Assembly (NCBI RefSeq): GCF_004137255.1
Contig: NZ_SDWT01000001.1
Coordinates: 1,860,001 to 1,924,000, forward strand
Length of the DNA stretch: 64,000 nt
Direction of reading: 5' to 3'
Source: Nocardioides oleivorans
GTDB taxonomy: Bacteria > Actinomycetota > Actinomycetes > Propionibacteriales > Nocardioidaceae
Shown piece by piece: positions 52,026-61,135 of the stretch. The stretch's first letter is position 1. Every line of letters begins with the position of its first letter. The position numbers were made by a program, and so were the translations under genes. The notes under the pieces are model-generated. The model saw nothing but the letters and a program-made list of their open reading frames with translations. It did no database searches and was not told where the DNA came from.

Positions 52026-52934
52026 GTGATCACGCTGGACCAGGTCCGCTCGTTCGTCGCCGTGGCCGAGGAGCTGCACTTCGGTCGCGCCGCCGAGCGC
52101 CTCCAGATGACGCAGCCGCCCCTGTCCCGGCAGATCCAGAAGCTGGAGAAGTCGGTGGGTGCGCGGCTCCTCGAGCGCGACAACCGGCGGGTCGAGCTGA
52201 CGGGCGCCGGCCGGGCCTTCCTCGAGGAGGCGCACCGCCTGCTCAACCTCGTCGAGGGAGCCGGCGACCTCGCCCGGCGCGTCGACGCGGGCGCGGCCGG
52301 CGTCGTACGCCTCGGCTTCACCGCCGTCTCCGCGATCTCCATCCTCGGGCCGCTGCTGCGCCGGCTCACCGCCGAGCTGCCGGACGTCGAGGTGGTGCTC
52401 TCAGAGCGGGTCACCAACGACCAGGTCGAGGGCATCCGCCGGGGCGAGCTCGACATCGGCCTCGCGCGGCCACCCTTCGACACCACGCTGCTGCGCTCGC
52501 GGGTCGTGCTCCGCGAGCCGTTCATGGCGGTCGTGCCCGTCGGCCACCCGCTCGCCTCGGCCGACCACCCGCTCACCTCCGACGACTTCGAGGGCGAGAC
52601 CGTGATCGGCTACAACCCCGACCAGTCGCGCTACTTCCACGAGCTGTCGGTGCGCTTCTTCGCCAACGCCCACCCCCGCATCGACCAGCGGGTGCACCAG
52701 GTGCTGACCGCGATGCTGCTGGTCTCCGCCGACCGCGGGGTCACCCTGGCCCCGGCTTCTGCTGAGTCCCTGCACGTCGACGGCGTGGTCTTCAAGGAGC
52801 TCGCGCACCACGGCGGCGACACCCGCGTCGACGCCGACCCGGACAAGCCGGTGGAGCTGCACGCGATCTGGTCGCGCGAGGCGGTCACCCCGGTCGTACG
52901 ACGTGTGCTGGACGTGGTGACCTCGCGCACCTGA
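52026..52934 (+). CDS. LysR-family transcriptional regulator
   Basis: This 302-residue regulator has its helix-turn-helix in residues 1-60 (VAEELHFGRAAERLQMTQPPLSRQIQKLEKSVGARLLERD) and a two-lobe effector domain after about residue 90. GTG 52026 is the start because the HTH then begins at the usual distance. It is divergent from the tctCBA operon with 112 bases between the starts, the typical LysR layout. It is the best candidate to act at the element shared by the tctC and kdgD promoters. The inducer is presumably the transported acid or an intermediate. Confidence 0.93.
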   Translation: MITLDQVRSFVAVAEELHFGRAAERLQMTQPPLSRQIQKLEKSVGARLLERDNRRVELTGAGRAFLEEAHRLLNLVEGAGDLARRVDAGAAGVVRLGFTAVSAISILGPLLRRLTAELPDVEVVLSERVTNDQVEGIRRGELDIGLARPPFDTTLLRSRVVLREPFMAVVPVGHPLASADHPLTSDDFEGETVIGYNPDQSRYFHELSVRFFANAHPRIDQRVHQVLTAMLLVSADRGVTLAPASAESLHVDGVVFKELAHHGGDTRVDADPDKPVELHAIWSREAVTPVVRRVLDVVTSRT

Positions 52935-53034
52935 GGGCTTGTCCCACGTGGTGGCGAGTCAAGGTTCCCCTGCGTGGACGGACGTGTTTGGGTTGGGACG
53001 ACATGCCGGCTGACGGCGCCGGCAAGGGGGTTCG

Positions 53035-54828
53035 ATGCAGGGACAGCACGAGGCTCGTGACGGTGAGGTGCCGCCCTGGGCGGACGACCAGACCCGCGAG
53101 CACCTGCAGGTGCTCGTCGAGGGGGTCGCCGCCCTGGCCGGCTTCGAGCAGTCCGCCATCCTGCTGCGCCGCGACGGCTCCTTCCAGGTGGTCGTGGCTG
53201 CCTCCGTCGCCGACGGGTTCGTCGGATCGATGACCCCGGCCGGCGCGATCGAGCGCGAGCTCGAACGGTCCGACGACTGGGGCGCCTGGCGCTTCGTGCC
53301 GCACGACCGGGTCGGCGACGAGGTCCTCGACTACAGCCACATCCCCGACCTCACCCCGCTCGACGGCGAGGACGCCTGGCACCCCCTCGACTCCCTCTTC
53401 GCGCCGCTCTACGACGACCAGGGGGAGCTGCGCGGTCTCCTCGGTGTCGACAGCCCGCGCGACGGCCGGGTCCCCGGTCCCGCGAAGATCGACGTGCTGA
53501 CCCGCTACGCCGGCGTCGCCCGCACGCTCGTGCTGCTCGCCCTCGAGCGCGAGCAGCTCAACGAGAAGGTGCGGATGGCCACCGAGGCGCGCGAGATCGT
53601 GCGCCTGGCCCTCGGCGAGGGCACGCTCGACCGGGTGCTGGCGGCCTGCCGCTCGACGCTCGTCGAGTGCTTCGACGCCGTCGGGATGTGGCTGACCGCC
53701 TTCGACGAGCACGGCGGCGCGTCCACGACGTCCTACGCGCGGGGCAGCGACGTCGAGCCGCCCTACTCCGAGATCGACGACGTCGTGATGGACCTGGCGC
53801 ACCGCTACTGGGCGGAGCAGTACGTCGCCCCCTTCTCCCGCTCCGTGCCCGCGCACCCCGGGCTCCCGGCCGAGACGCGTGACCAGCTCCTGGGCTTCCT
53901 CGACCGGATCGGCGTCGGGTCGGTGCTCTTCGTGCCGCTCGGCGCGGGCACCGAGTGCCTCGGGTTCCTGGTGCTGACGCGGGTCTCGGACTCCCGCAGC
54001 TGGACCGAGGTCGAGCGCGACGCCGCCCTCGACATCGGCCGCGACCTCGGGACGGCCATCGCCAACGCGCGACAGCTCGAGCGCGAGCGCGCGGTCGTGG
54101 ACCGGCTGCGCAAGCTGGACAGCTATCGCGTGGAGGTGGTCAACACCCTCGGCCACGAGCTGCGCAACCCGCTCTTCTCGATGAGCGCCAACCTCGAGCT
54201 GCTCGACGTCGACAGCCTCGACGAGGACGGCCGCCACTCCGTCGAGGCCGCGACCCGTGGTGCCGCGCGGATGCGCGCGGTCATCGACGACATGCTCACG
54301 ATGGCGCAGATGTCCGACCCGCGGCTGGAGTTCGAGCCGGTGCCGGTCGACATGCGCCGGGTCGTGGCCGACGTGCTCGACGAGTGCCGGGCCTCCGCCG
54401 AGGCAGCCGACGTGACGTGCACGGCCGAGCTCCCGCCCGGGTCGGTCCTGGTGCCGGGCCAGCCCGACGAGCTGCACCGGGTGCTGACCAATCTGACCAG
54501 CAACGCGATCAAGTACACCGACCCCGGAGGCAGCGTCACCGTGCGCGTGGCGTCCCGGGGCGGCCTGGTCGTCACGACCGTCACGGACACCGGCATCGGC
54601 ATCTCCGACGCAGACCAGCAGGAGCTCTTCCGCGAGTTCTTCCGCTCGACGAACCCCGCGGCGCTCGTCCGGCCCGGCACCGGTCTGGGCCTCGCCATCG
54701 TGGCCCGGATCGTCAGCCGGCACTCCGGCACGATCGACCTCAGCTCCGAGCGCGGTCGGGGCACGACCGCGACGGTCACCCTGCCGGCCTACGTCGGCAA
54801 GGTGGTCAACGCGATCAGCCTGGACTGA
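53035..54828 (+). CDS. Soluble GAF-domain sensor histidine kinase
   Basis: This 597-residue protein has no membrane helix. Two GAF-like domains (about 20-170 and 185-345) are joined by a helical linker (ALEREQLNEKVRMATEAREI). The HisKA domain has phospho-acceptor His374 in TLGHELRNPL, and the HATPase domain shows the N-box LTSNAIKYTDPGG, VTDTGIGIS and GLGLAIVARIVSRHSG. It is complete, but no response regulator gene is beside it, so it is an orphan kinase. GAF domains suggest an intracellular small-molecule, redox or light signal; no chromophore Cys or haem ligand can be assigned. Its last 14 bases overlap the convergent GNAT gene. Confidence 0.92.
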   Translation: MQGQHEARDGEVPPWADDQTREHLQVLVEGVAALAGFEQSAILLRRDGSFQVVVAASVADGFVGSMTPAGAIERELERSDDWGAWRFVPHDRVGDEVLDYSHIPDLTPLDGEDAWHPLDSLFAPLYDDQGELRGLLGVDSPRDGRVPGPAKIDVLTRYAGVARTLVLLALEREQLNEKVRMATEAREIVRLALGEGTLDRVLAACRSTLVECFDAVGMWLTAFDEHGGASTTSYARGSDVEPPYSEIDDVVMDLAHRYWAEQYVAPFSRSVPAHPGLPAETRDQLLGFLDRIGVGSVLFVPLGAGTECLGFLVLTRVSDSRSWTEVERDAALDIGRDLGTAIANARQLERERAVVDRLRKLDSYRVEVVNTLGHELRNPLFSMSANLELLDVDSLDEDGRHSVEAATRGAARMRAVIDDMLTMAQMSDPRLEFEPVPVDMRRVVADVLDECRASAEAADVTCTAELPPGSVLVPGQPDELHRVLTNLTSNAIKYTDPGGSVTVRVASRGGLVVTTVTDTGIGISDADQQELFREFFRSTNPAALVRPGTGLGLAIVARIVSRHSGTIDLSSERGRGTTATVTLPAYVGKVVNAISLD

Positions 54829-55279
54829 GCTCCAGCGTCATGAACGTGCTGTTCGGGTCCGGCCGGTAGGCACCGAACGGGTCGCACGGCACGAAGCCTG
54901 CGCGCGCGTAGAACCGCCGGGCCGGTTCGAAGAACTCCATGCTGCCGGTCTCGAGGGAGATGCGTACGACGCCTCGCTCCCGTGCGTCGTCGATCGCGTG
55001 GGCCAGCATCTGCGACGCCACCCCACGGCCACGGACGCGCGGCTCGGTGCGCATGCTCTTGAGCTCCTCGTGGTCGTCGGTCATGGCCGCGAGGGCCGCC
55101 GTGCCGACGATGCCCTCCTCGTCCACCCCGACCCACATCCGCACGTGCTCCGCCCGGAGGCCGCCGAGGTCGAGCGCGTGCCGGCTCTCCGGCGGCGCCG
55201 TCGGCTCCATGTCGTCGAGGTGCGCCTGCAGGAACGCCGCCAGCCGCGGGTCCTCGAAGTCGGCGCGGGTGATCTGCAC
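54815..55279 (-). CDS. GNAT-family N-acetyltransferase
   Basis: This 154-residue acetyltransferase has the acetyl-CoA loop in RTEPRVRGRGVASQMLAHAIDDA (R/Q-x2-G-x-G/A) and the late strand SMEFFEPARRFYARAGFVPC. Substrate unknown. The start is GTG 55279, giving MQITRADFEDPRL. The 3' end overlaps the histidine kinase gene by 14 bases, so transcripts converge. A copy of the dispersed repeat (55300-55344) lies just upstream. Confidence 0.9.
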   Translation of the reverse strand: MQITRADFEDPRLAAFLQAHLDDMEPTAPPESRHALDLGGLRAEHVRMWVGVDEEGIVGTAALAAMTDDHEELKSMRTEPRVRGRGVASQMLAHAIDDARERGVVRISLETGSMEFFEPARRFYARAGFVPCDPFGAYRPDPNSTFMTLELSPG

Positions 55280-55299
55280 GAGGGAGATCGTGCCACTTC

Positions 55300-55344
55300 C
55301 GTTGGTTGAGGAGGGCGCGCAGCGCCCGTCTCGAAACCCCTCAG
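55300..55344. repeat. Single copy of the dispersed repeat
   Basis: A full unit, CGTTGGTTGAGGAGGGCGCG then a GC hairpin and CCGTCTCGAAACCCC, separates the epimerase-like gene from the GNAT gene. The TGA stop of the epimerase-like gene (55343-55341) lies in its last bases. The flanking GCCCTGG also follows the copy at 30016. Confidence 0.9.
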
Positions 55345-56162
55345 CCCTGGAGGTCGAGCCCCGCGTAGCCCTCGCGGTAGCTCGGGAGGCTCGGCGTCCA
55401 GCCCGTCGACCGGAGCCGGGCGTTCGACAGCCGCTTGCCGTGACCCTGCGCCGGATCCGCAGCCGGGGGAGCGGGCGCCCCGAGCTGTGAGGCGAGGAAG
55501 GCGGCCACGTCGCCCATCTGGGCCGGTACGTCGTCGGTGCCGAGGTAGAGCGTGTCCGGCGTCGCGTCCATCGTCAGCAGGTGCACGACGGCCGAGGCGG
55601 CGTCGGTGCGGTGGATGCGGTTGGTCCAGCGGTGCGGGTCGGTGACCCGGCCCTCGGCGACCTGGTCGCGCAGCCGCGTGCTCGAGCCGCCGTACAACCC
55701 CGAGAGCCGGAGGACGGTCCCGTGCGGGATGCGCGCGTGGAAGGCCTCCTCCGCCGCGACCAGCTGGCGGCCGGGCCCGTCGGAGGGTGCGGCCGGGGTG
55801 GACTCGTCGGACAACGCGGGCCGGTCGCCGCTCGCACACACCGCGGTCGACGAGACCAGGACCGCGCGCTCCGGTGGCACCGCCAACGCGTCGAGCGCCC
55901 GCGCCATCCCGTCGACGTACGTCGCCCGGTAGGCCTCCTCCGTCCGCGGGCGTGCCGTCAGCGCGACGACCACGAACCGTGGGCGTACGTCGGAGAGGTC
56001 CGGCGCCGACGCGGTGATGTCGACCGAGCGCCCGACCAGCGGCTCCGGGACGAGGTCGGCGTTGCGACGCAGGGCGAGCACGCCGTGCCCGAGGTCGGCC
56101 AGCCGCAGCCCGACCGCGGCACCGAGGTCGCCGCAACCGACGAGAAGGACGTCCGGATCCAC
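55341..56162 (-). CDS. NAD(P)-dependent epimerase-like (extended SDR, YeeZ type) protein
   Basis: This 273-residue Rossmann protein has the atypical nucleotide loop LLVGCGDLGAAVGLRLADLG (G-x-G-D-L-G) found in YeeZ-like SDRs, then LVSSTAVCASG and RLSGLYGGSSTRLRDQVAEG, with a YxxxK replaced by a Tyr-poor active site. It may reduce or epimerise a small metabolite; function is unknown. Its stop codon lies inside the dispersed repeat at 55300-55344. It is transcribed away from kdgD. Confidence 0.85.
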   Translation of the reverse strand: MDPDVLLVGCGDLGAAVGLRLADLGHGVLALRRNADLVPEPLVGRSVDITASAPDLSDVRPRFVVVALTARPRTEEAYRATYVDGMARALDALAVPPERAVLVSSTAVCASGDRPALSDESTPAAPSDGPGRQLVAAEEAFHARIPHGTVLRLSGLYGGSSTRLRDQVAEGRVTDPHRWTNRIHRTDAASAVVHLLTMDATPDTLYLGTDDVPAQMGDVAAFLASQLGAPAPPAADPAQGHGKRLSNARLRSTGWTPSLPSYREGYAGLDLQG

Positions 56163-56213
56163 GTGACGAACCTATCGGGACGGACCATGCTCCACGCGCA
56201 TCACCCGATCCAA

Positions 56214-56252
56214 AACCGGGCTTGGACAGGCATCGTCGCGGCTTCCTAGGTT
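56214..56252 (+). promoter_or_regulatory. kdgD promoter with element shared with tctC
   Basis: CGGGCTTGGAC, one base, GGCATCGT (within 56214-56236). TTGGAC (56222-56227) is the -35, 19 bases follow, and TAGGTT (56247-56252) is the -10. TCCAA (56209-56213) and TTGGA (56222-56226) form an inverted repeat over the -35 box. Transcription would start about 63 bases before the GTG. Confidence 0.75.
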
Positions 56253-56321
56253 GGTGACTACCGCCACATCACGTGGCCCCACTTGCCTCATGAGCACCCG
56301 CCTCGGACCGAAGGACGCAGC

Positions 56322-57248
56322 GTGACGAAGTACAGCCCGACCGAGCTCGTCGAGACCCTGGGGAGCGGCCTCCTCTCCTTCCCGGTGACCCACTTCGACG
56401 CCGACCTGCAGTTCGACGAGCCCGCCTACCGCGACCACCTCGAGTGGCTCAGCGGCTACCCCGTCGCCGGCCTCTTCGCCGCCGGTGGCACGGGCGAGGG
56501 CTTCTCGCTCAACGCCGAGGAGACCGACCGCGTCGTGCGCGCCGCGATCGCCGGTGCGGGCGGCAAGGTCCCCGTGCTGGCCCCCGCCACGGGCTCGACG
56601 GTCAACGCCGTCGCCCAGGTCCAGGCGGCCGAGAAGGCCGGTGCGGACGGCATCCTGCTCATGCCGCCGTACCTCACCGAGGCCGGCCAGCGCGGGCTCG
56701 TCGAGCACATCAGCGCGATCTGCGCGGCCACCAGCCTCGGGGTCATCTTCTACTCGCGCGCCAACGCCGTGCTCGGCACCGATGCGCTCGAGCAGGCCTG
56801 CGCCCGCAACGCCAACCTCGTCGGCTTCAAGGACGGTGTCGGCGGCATCGAGCAGATGACGCGCACCTACGCCCAGCTCGGCGACCGGCTCTTCTACGTC
56901 GGCGGCCTGCCGACCGCCGAGGTCTTCGCGCTGCCGCTGCTCCAGCTCGGCGTGACGACCTACAGCTCGGCGATCTTCAACTTCGTGCCTCAGTTCGCGC
57001 TCGACTTCTACGCCGCCGTACGCCGGCAGGACCGCACCGCGGTCTACGCGATGCTCAACGACTTCGTCATCCCCTACACGAAGATCCGCGACCGCGAGTC
57101 CGGCTACTCGGTCTCGATCGTCAAGGCCGGTCTCGCCGCCGTCGGTCGCCCCGCCGGCCCGGTCCGCCCGCCGCTCTCCGACCTCACCGAGGCCGAGCGC
57201 GACGAGCTGCAGACCCTCGTGGACAAGGTGGCAGGCTCGAAGGCCTGA
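56322..57248 (+). CDS. kdgD: 5-dehydro-4-deoxyglucarate dehydratase KdgD
   Basis: This 308-residue DapA/NAL-superfamily barrel has [15 protein letters not shown], Tyr144 in [10 protein letters not shown], and the Schiff-base Lys170 in [11 protein letters not shown]. The [11 protein letters not shown] stretch and [10 protein letters not shown] are typical of 5-keto-4-deoxyglucarate dehydratases, which release CO2 and water to give 2-ketoglutarate semialdehyde. GTG 56322 is chosen with AAGGA upstream. It is the first gene of the operon kdgD, semialdehyde dehydrogenase, gudD, esterase. It supplies the next enzyme directly and can also take the product of the dehydratase at 43980. Confidence 0.94.
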   Translation: MTKYSPTELVETLGSGLLSFPVTHFDADLQFDEPAYRDHLEWLSGYPVAGLFAAGGTGEGFSLNAEETDRVVRAAIAGAGGKVPVLAPATGSTVNAVAQVQAAEKAGADGILLMPPYLTEAGQRGLVEHISAICAATSLGVIFYSRANAVLGTDALEQACARNANLVGFKDGVGGIEQMTRTYAQLGDRLFYVGGLPTAEVFALPLLQLGVTTYSSAIFNFVPQFALDFYAAVRRQDRTAVYAMLNDFVIPYTKIRDRESGYSVSIVKAGLAAVGRPAGPVRPPLSDLTEAERDELQTLVDKVAGSKA

Positions 57249-57292
57249 GCACCACCCCACCCCCGCACGCAGCACCGCAACGAGAGGAACCC

Positions 57293-58780
57293 ATGTCTGA
57301 CCTCGCCACCTCGATCATCGCCGGACTCGACTCCGAGCAGCCCGACGTCGCCGCCGCCACCGCGGCCGCCGCCGAGGCGTTCGGCGCCTACCGCGCCACC
57401 AGCCCGGAGGAGCGCGGCGCGTTCCTGGAGGCGGTGGCCGCCGAGATCGAGGCCGACAAGGACGCGATCATCGTCGAGGCGGTCCGCGAGAGCGGCCTGC
57501 CCGAGGGCCGGATCACCGGCGAGGTCGGCCGCACCACCGGCCAGCTGCGCCTCTTCGCCGGCGTGGTGAAGCAGGGAGACCACCAGGGCGTCCGCATCGA
57601 CCCGGCGCTCCCGGACCGTGCGCCGCTCCCGCGCGCCGACATCCGTCAGCGGATGGTGCCGCTCGGCCCCGTCGCGGTCTTCGGCGCCAGCAACTTCCCG
57701 CTCGCGTTCTCGACCGCCGGCGGCGACACCGCCTCCGCGCTCGCCGCGGGGTGCCCGGTCGTCGTGAAGGGCCACCCGGCCCACCCGGTCACCGGCACGC
57801 TCGTCGCCCGCGCGATCACCCGGGCCGTCGAGAAGGCCGGCCTCCCCGCCGGTGTCTTCTCGTTCGTCCTCGGCGGCATCGAGACCGGCCAGGACCTCGT
57901 CAAGGACCCGCGCATCACGGCCGTCGGCTTCACCGGCTCGCGCGGGGGTGGCCTCGCCCTCGTGCAGGCCGCGGCCACCCGGGAGGTGCCGATCCCGGTC
58001 TACGCCGAGATGTCGTCGATCAACCCCGTCGTGGTCCTCCCGGGCGCGCTCGCCGCCAGCGACACCGCGGCCTTCGCCCAGGCGTACGTCGGCTCCCTCA
58101 CCCTCGGCTCCGGCCAGTTCTGCACCAACCCGGGCCTGCTCTTCCTGCCCTCCGGCGAGGAGGGTGACGCGTTCCTGCGTGCCGCCGCCGAGGCCGTCAC
58201 CGGCGCCACCGGCCAGACCATGCTCACCTCCGGCATCGCCGAGGCCTACCGCTCCGGCACTGCCGCGCTGCGTGACGTCACCGGCGTACGCGTCGTGGCC
58301 GAGGGCACCGCCGCCGGCGACCTCGCCCCCGCGCCGCAGGTCGTCGAGACCTCCACCCTCGACGGCCCGGTCGCCGACGAGGTCTTCGGCGCCTCCGGCG
58401 TCGTGGTGCGGTACGACGACGTGGCCGACCTGCTGCCCCGGCTCGAGGGCCTCGAGGGCCAGCTCACCGCGACGATCCACGCCGACGACTCCGACACCGA
58501 GGCGGCCCGTGCGCTCCTGCCGGTCCTCGAGACGAAGGCCGGTCGCATCCTCTTCAACGGCTGGCCGACGGGCGTCGAGGTGGGCCACGCGATGGTGCAC
58601 GGCGGCCCGTTCCCCGCGACCTCCGACTCGCGCACGACCAGCGTCGGCAGCCTCGCGATCGAGCGGTTCCAGCGCCCGGTGGCCTACCAGGACGTGCCCA
58701 CGGCGCTGCTGCCCGAGGCCGTCCGCGACGACAACCCGTGGGGGCTGCTCCGCCGCGTCGACGGGACCCTGGAGCAGTGA
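57293..58780 (+). CDS. 2-ketoglutarate semialdehyde dehydrogenase
   Basis: This 495-residue aldehyde dehydrogenase has the cofactor region [30 protein letters not shown] (split here for reading: [11 protein letters not shown] and [17 protein letters not shown]), [10 protein letters not shown], catalytic Glu in [13 protein letters not shown], and the nucleophile Cys in [11 protein letters not shown]. The GQFCTNPG form is typical of ketoglutarate semialdehyde dehydrogenases. It oxidises the KdgD product to 2-ketoglutarate with NAD(P). ATG 57293 has GAGAGGAA upstream. Its TGA overlaps the gudD GTG. Confidence 0.94.
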   Translation: MSDLATSIIAGLDSEQPDVAAATAAAAEAFGAYRATSPEERGAFLEAVAAEIEADKDAIIVEAVRESGLPEGRITGEVGRTTGQLRLFAGVVKQGDHQGVRIDPALPDRAPLPRADIRQRMVPLGPVAVFGASNFPLAFSTAGGDTASALAAGCPVVVKGHPAHPVTGTLVARAITRAVEKAGLPAGVFSFVLGGIETGQDLVKDPRITAVGFTGSRGGGLALVQAAATREVPIPVYAEMSSINPVVVLPGALAASDTAAFAQAYVGSLTLGSGQFCTNPGLLFLPSGEEGDAFLRAAAEAVTGATGQTMLTSGIAEAYRSGTAALRDVTGVRVVAEGTAAGDLAPAPQVVETSTLDGPVADEVFGASGVVVRYDDVADLLPRLEGLEGQLTATIHADDSDTEAARALLPVLETKAGRILFNGWPTGVEVGHAMVHGGPFPATSDSRTTSVGSLAIERFQRPVAYQDVPTALLPEAVRDDNPWGLLRRVDGTLEQ

Positions 58781-60099
58781 GCACGACCATCGCCAAGGTC
58801 GAGGTGGTGCCGGTCGCCGGCCACGACTCGATGCTGCTCAACCTGAGCGGCGCGCACGGCCCCTTCTTCACCCGCAACATCGCGATCGTCACCGACTCCG
58901 AGGGTCGCACCGGCCTCGGCGAGGTGCCCGGCGGCGAGGCCATCCGAGCCACCATCGAGGACGCAGCGGCGATCCTGGTCGGCCAGCCGGTGGCGCGCTT
59001 CCGCTCTCTGCTGCGCGAGGTCGCGACCCGCTTCGCCGACCGCGACTCGGGCGGACGCGGACTGCAGACCTTCGACCTGCGCACCACGATCCACGCGGTC
59101 ACCGCGCTGGAGTCGGCGCTGCTCGACCTGTCCGCCCAGGCGGTCGGCGTACCCCTGGCCGAGCTCCTGGGTGACGGCCAGCAGCGGACGAGCGTGCCGA
59201 TGCTGGGCTACCTCTTCTACGTCGGTGACCCCGACGCCACCGACCTGCCCTACCTCCGCGAGCACGACGGCGGCGACGACTGGGAGAAGGTCCGCCGCGA
59301 GGAGGCGATGACCCCCGAGGCGATCGTCCGCCTCGCCGAGGCCGCGCAGGCCCGCTACGGCTTCGCCGACTTCAAGCTCAAGGGCGGCGTGCTTCCCGGC
59401 GAGGACGAGGTCGCGGCAGTCACGGCGCTGCACGAGCGCTTCCCCGACGCGCGGATCACCCTCGACCCCAACGGCGGCTGGCTGCTCGACGACGCGGTGC
59501 GTCTGCTCGACGGCCTCGACGAGGTCCTGGCCTACGCCGAGGACCCTTGCGGCGCCGAGGGTGGCTACAGCGGGCGCGAGGTGATGGCGCAGTTCAAGCG
59601 GCGCACCGGCCTGCGCACGGCCACCAACATGGTCGCCACGGACTGGCGCCAGATGGCCGACGCCGTCCGCACCAACGCCGTCGACATCCCGCTCGCCGAC
59701 CCGCACTTCTGGACGATGGCCGGCTCCGTCCGCGTCGCCCAGCTCTGCCACGACTTCGGCCTCACGTGGGGCTCGCACTCCAACAACCACTTCGACGTCT
59801 CGCTCGCGATGTTCACCCAGGTCGGCGCCGCCGCCCCGGGCGAGATCACCGCGCTCGACACCCACTGGATCTGGCAGGACGGCCAGGGACTGACGACCGC
59901 GCCGCCCGAGATCCGTGACGGTGCCGTCCAGGTGCCCGAGCAGGCCGGGCTCGGCGTGACGCTCGACCCCGACCGGCTCGCCGAGGCGCACGAGCTCTAC
60001 CTCGAGCACGGCCTGGGTGCCCGCGACGACGCGATCGCCATGCAGTACCTCGTGCCGGACTGGAGCTTCGACCCGAAGCGTCCCTGCCTCGTGCGCTGA
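58777..60099 (+). CDS. gudD: Glucarate dehydratase GudD
   Basis: This 440-residue enolase-superfamily enzyme turns D-glucarate into 5-keto-4-deoxyglucarate. The full GlucD set is present: Lys200-x-Lys202 (FKLKGGVL), Asp230 (TLDPNGGW), Glu255 (AEDPCG), Asn284 (TATNMVAT) and His334 with Asn336 (GSHSNNHFD). GTG 58777 overlaps the upstream stop (GTGA). Placement after kdgD and the semialdehyde dehydrogenase completes a three-step route to 2-ketoglutarate. A GlucD-like paralogue sits in the transporter operon at 47093. Confidence 0.95.
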   Translation: MSTTIAKVEVVPVAGHDSMLLNLSGAHGPFFTRNIAIVTDSEGRTGLGEVPGGEAIRATIEDAAAILVGQPVARFRSLLREVATRFADRDSGGRGLQTFDLRTTIHAVTALESALLDLSAQAVGVPLAELLGDGQQRTSVPMLGYLFYVGDPDATDLPYLREHDGGDDWEKVRREEAMTPEAIVRLAEAAQARYGFADFKLKGGVLPGEDEVAAVTALHERFPDARITLDPNGGWLLDDAVRLLDGLDEVLAYAEDPCGAEGGYSGREVMAQFKRRTGLRTATNMVATDWRQMADAVRTNAVDIPLADPHFWTMAGSVRVAQLCHDFGLTWGSHSNNHFDVSLAMFTQVGAAAPGEITALDTHWIWQDGQGLTTAPPEIRDGAVQVPEQAGLGVTLDPDRLAEAHELYLEHGLGARDDAIAMQYLVPDWSFDPKRPCLVR

Positions 60100-60107
60100 G
60101 GAGCGGG

Positions 60108-61037
60108 ATGAGCCTCGACCCTGACCTCGCCCGCTTCATCGCGGACGTCGAGGCGAAGCGCGGACGCCCGGTCTGGGAGGTCACGATCCCGGAGGCGCGC
60201 GCGCAGATGCGGGCGCTCCGGGTCGACAGCGTGCGTCCGGAGGACGTCGTACCCGTCGGCGACGTGACCGACGTCCTCCTCGACGACCTGCCCGCTCGGG
60301 TCTACCGGCCCGCCGTCGTCGACGGTCCGGTCCCGACGGTCGTCTACCTCCACGGCGGCGGCTGGTTCCGCGGGGACATCGACACCCACGACCAGGTCGT
60401 ACGCCGCCTCGTGCGCGACACCGGCGCGGTGCACGTCAGCGTCGGCTACCGCCTCGCTCCCGAGGACCCCTGGCCCGCGGCGCCCGACGACGCGGTGCGC
60501 GCGGTCCGCTGGGTCGCCGACCGGCTGGCCGACCTCGGCGGGTCCGAGGTGCTCGCCGTCGCCGGCGACTCGGCCGGCGGCAACCTCGCCGCCATCGCCA
60601 CCCAGGAGCTCCGCGGCGAGGTCGACATCGCCGCCCAGCTGCTGATCTACCCGGCGACCGACCTGCTCGGCCACCACCCGTCCAAGGACGAGTTCGCCAG
60701 CGGCTTCCTGCTCTCGCGTGCGATGACCGACTGGATCAACACGCAGTACTTCTCCGGAGTCGCGCCCGCGCCGGGGGACTGGCGCCACTCGCCCCTGCAC
60801 GGCGACCTCGCCGGGTTGCCGCCCGCCGTCGTCGCGACCGCCGAGTGCGACCTGCTCCGCGACGAGGGGGAGGCGTACGCCGCCGCGCTCTCCGCCGCCG
60901 GCGTCCGCGTGGACGTCGTACGCCACGCCGGGATGATCCACGGCTTCATGGACCAGGGCCACGTCTCACCCGCCGCGGCCGCTGCCACACGTGACGTGAA
61001 CCGTCGCTTCGCCGAGATGCTCGCCTCCGTGAGCTGA
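60108..61037 (+). CDS. HSL-type alpha/beta hydrolase (esterase/lactonase candidate)
   Basis: This 309-residue hydrolase has the HSL-family oxyanion motif HGGG at residues 82-85, nucleophile Ser155 in GDSAGGN, catalytic Asp in ATAECDLLRDEG and His in GMIHGFMD. It has no signal peptide, so it acts in the cytoplasm. It follows gudD after eight bases, with AGGAGCGGG as ribosome site, and is probably the last gene of the operon. Opening of an aldarolactone before dehydration would fit, but the motif set is that of general carboxylesterases. Confidence 0.92.
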   Translation: MSLDPDLARFIADVEAKRGRPVWEVTIPEARAQMRALRVDSVRPEDVVPVGDVTDVLLDDLPARVYRPAVVDGPVPTVVYLHGGGWFRGDIDTHDQVVRRLVRDTGAVHVSVGYRLAPEDPWPAAPDDAVRAVRWVADRLADLGGSEVLAVAGDSAGGNLAAIATQELRGEVDIAAQLLIYPATDLLGHHPSKDEFASGFLLSRAMTDWINTQYFSGVAPAPGDWRHSPLHGDLAGLPPAVVATAECDLLRDEGEAYAAALSAAGVRVDVVRHAGMIHGFMDQGHVSPAAAAATRDVNRRFAEMLASVS

Positions 61038-61044
61038 CCAACAC

Positions 61045-61114
61045 CGGATATCTAGGGACGAACTGGTAGGTCCGAGGGCGACTTCACCCACCCAATCGTC
61101 CCTAGATATCCGGA
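61045..61114. terminator. Perfect 18-bp-arm inverted repeat between convergent genes
   Basis: CCGGATATCTAGGGACGA (61045-61062) pairs perfectly with 61097-61114 around a 34-base loop. It begins seven bases after the hydrolase stop and ends 21 bases before the PfkB stop. It can act as a bidirectional terminator. The loop is longer than usual and there is no T run. Confidence 0.65.
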
Positions 61115-61135
61115 GGGGAGAGATCGGGCGGGGCG

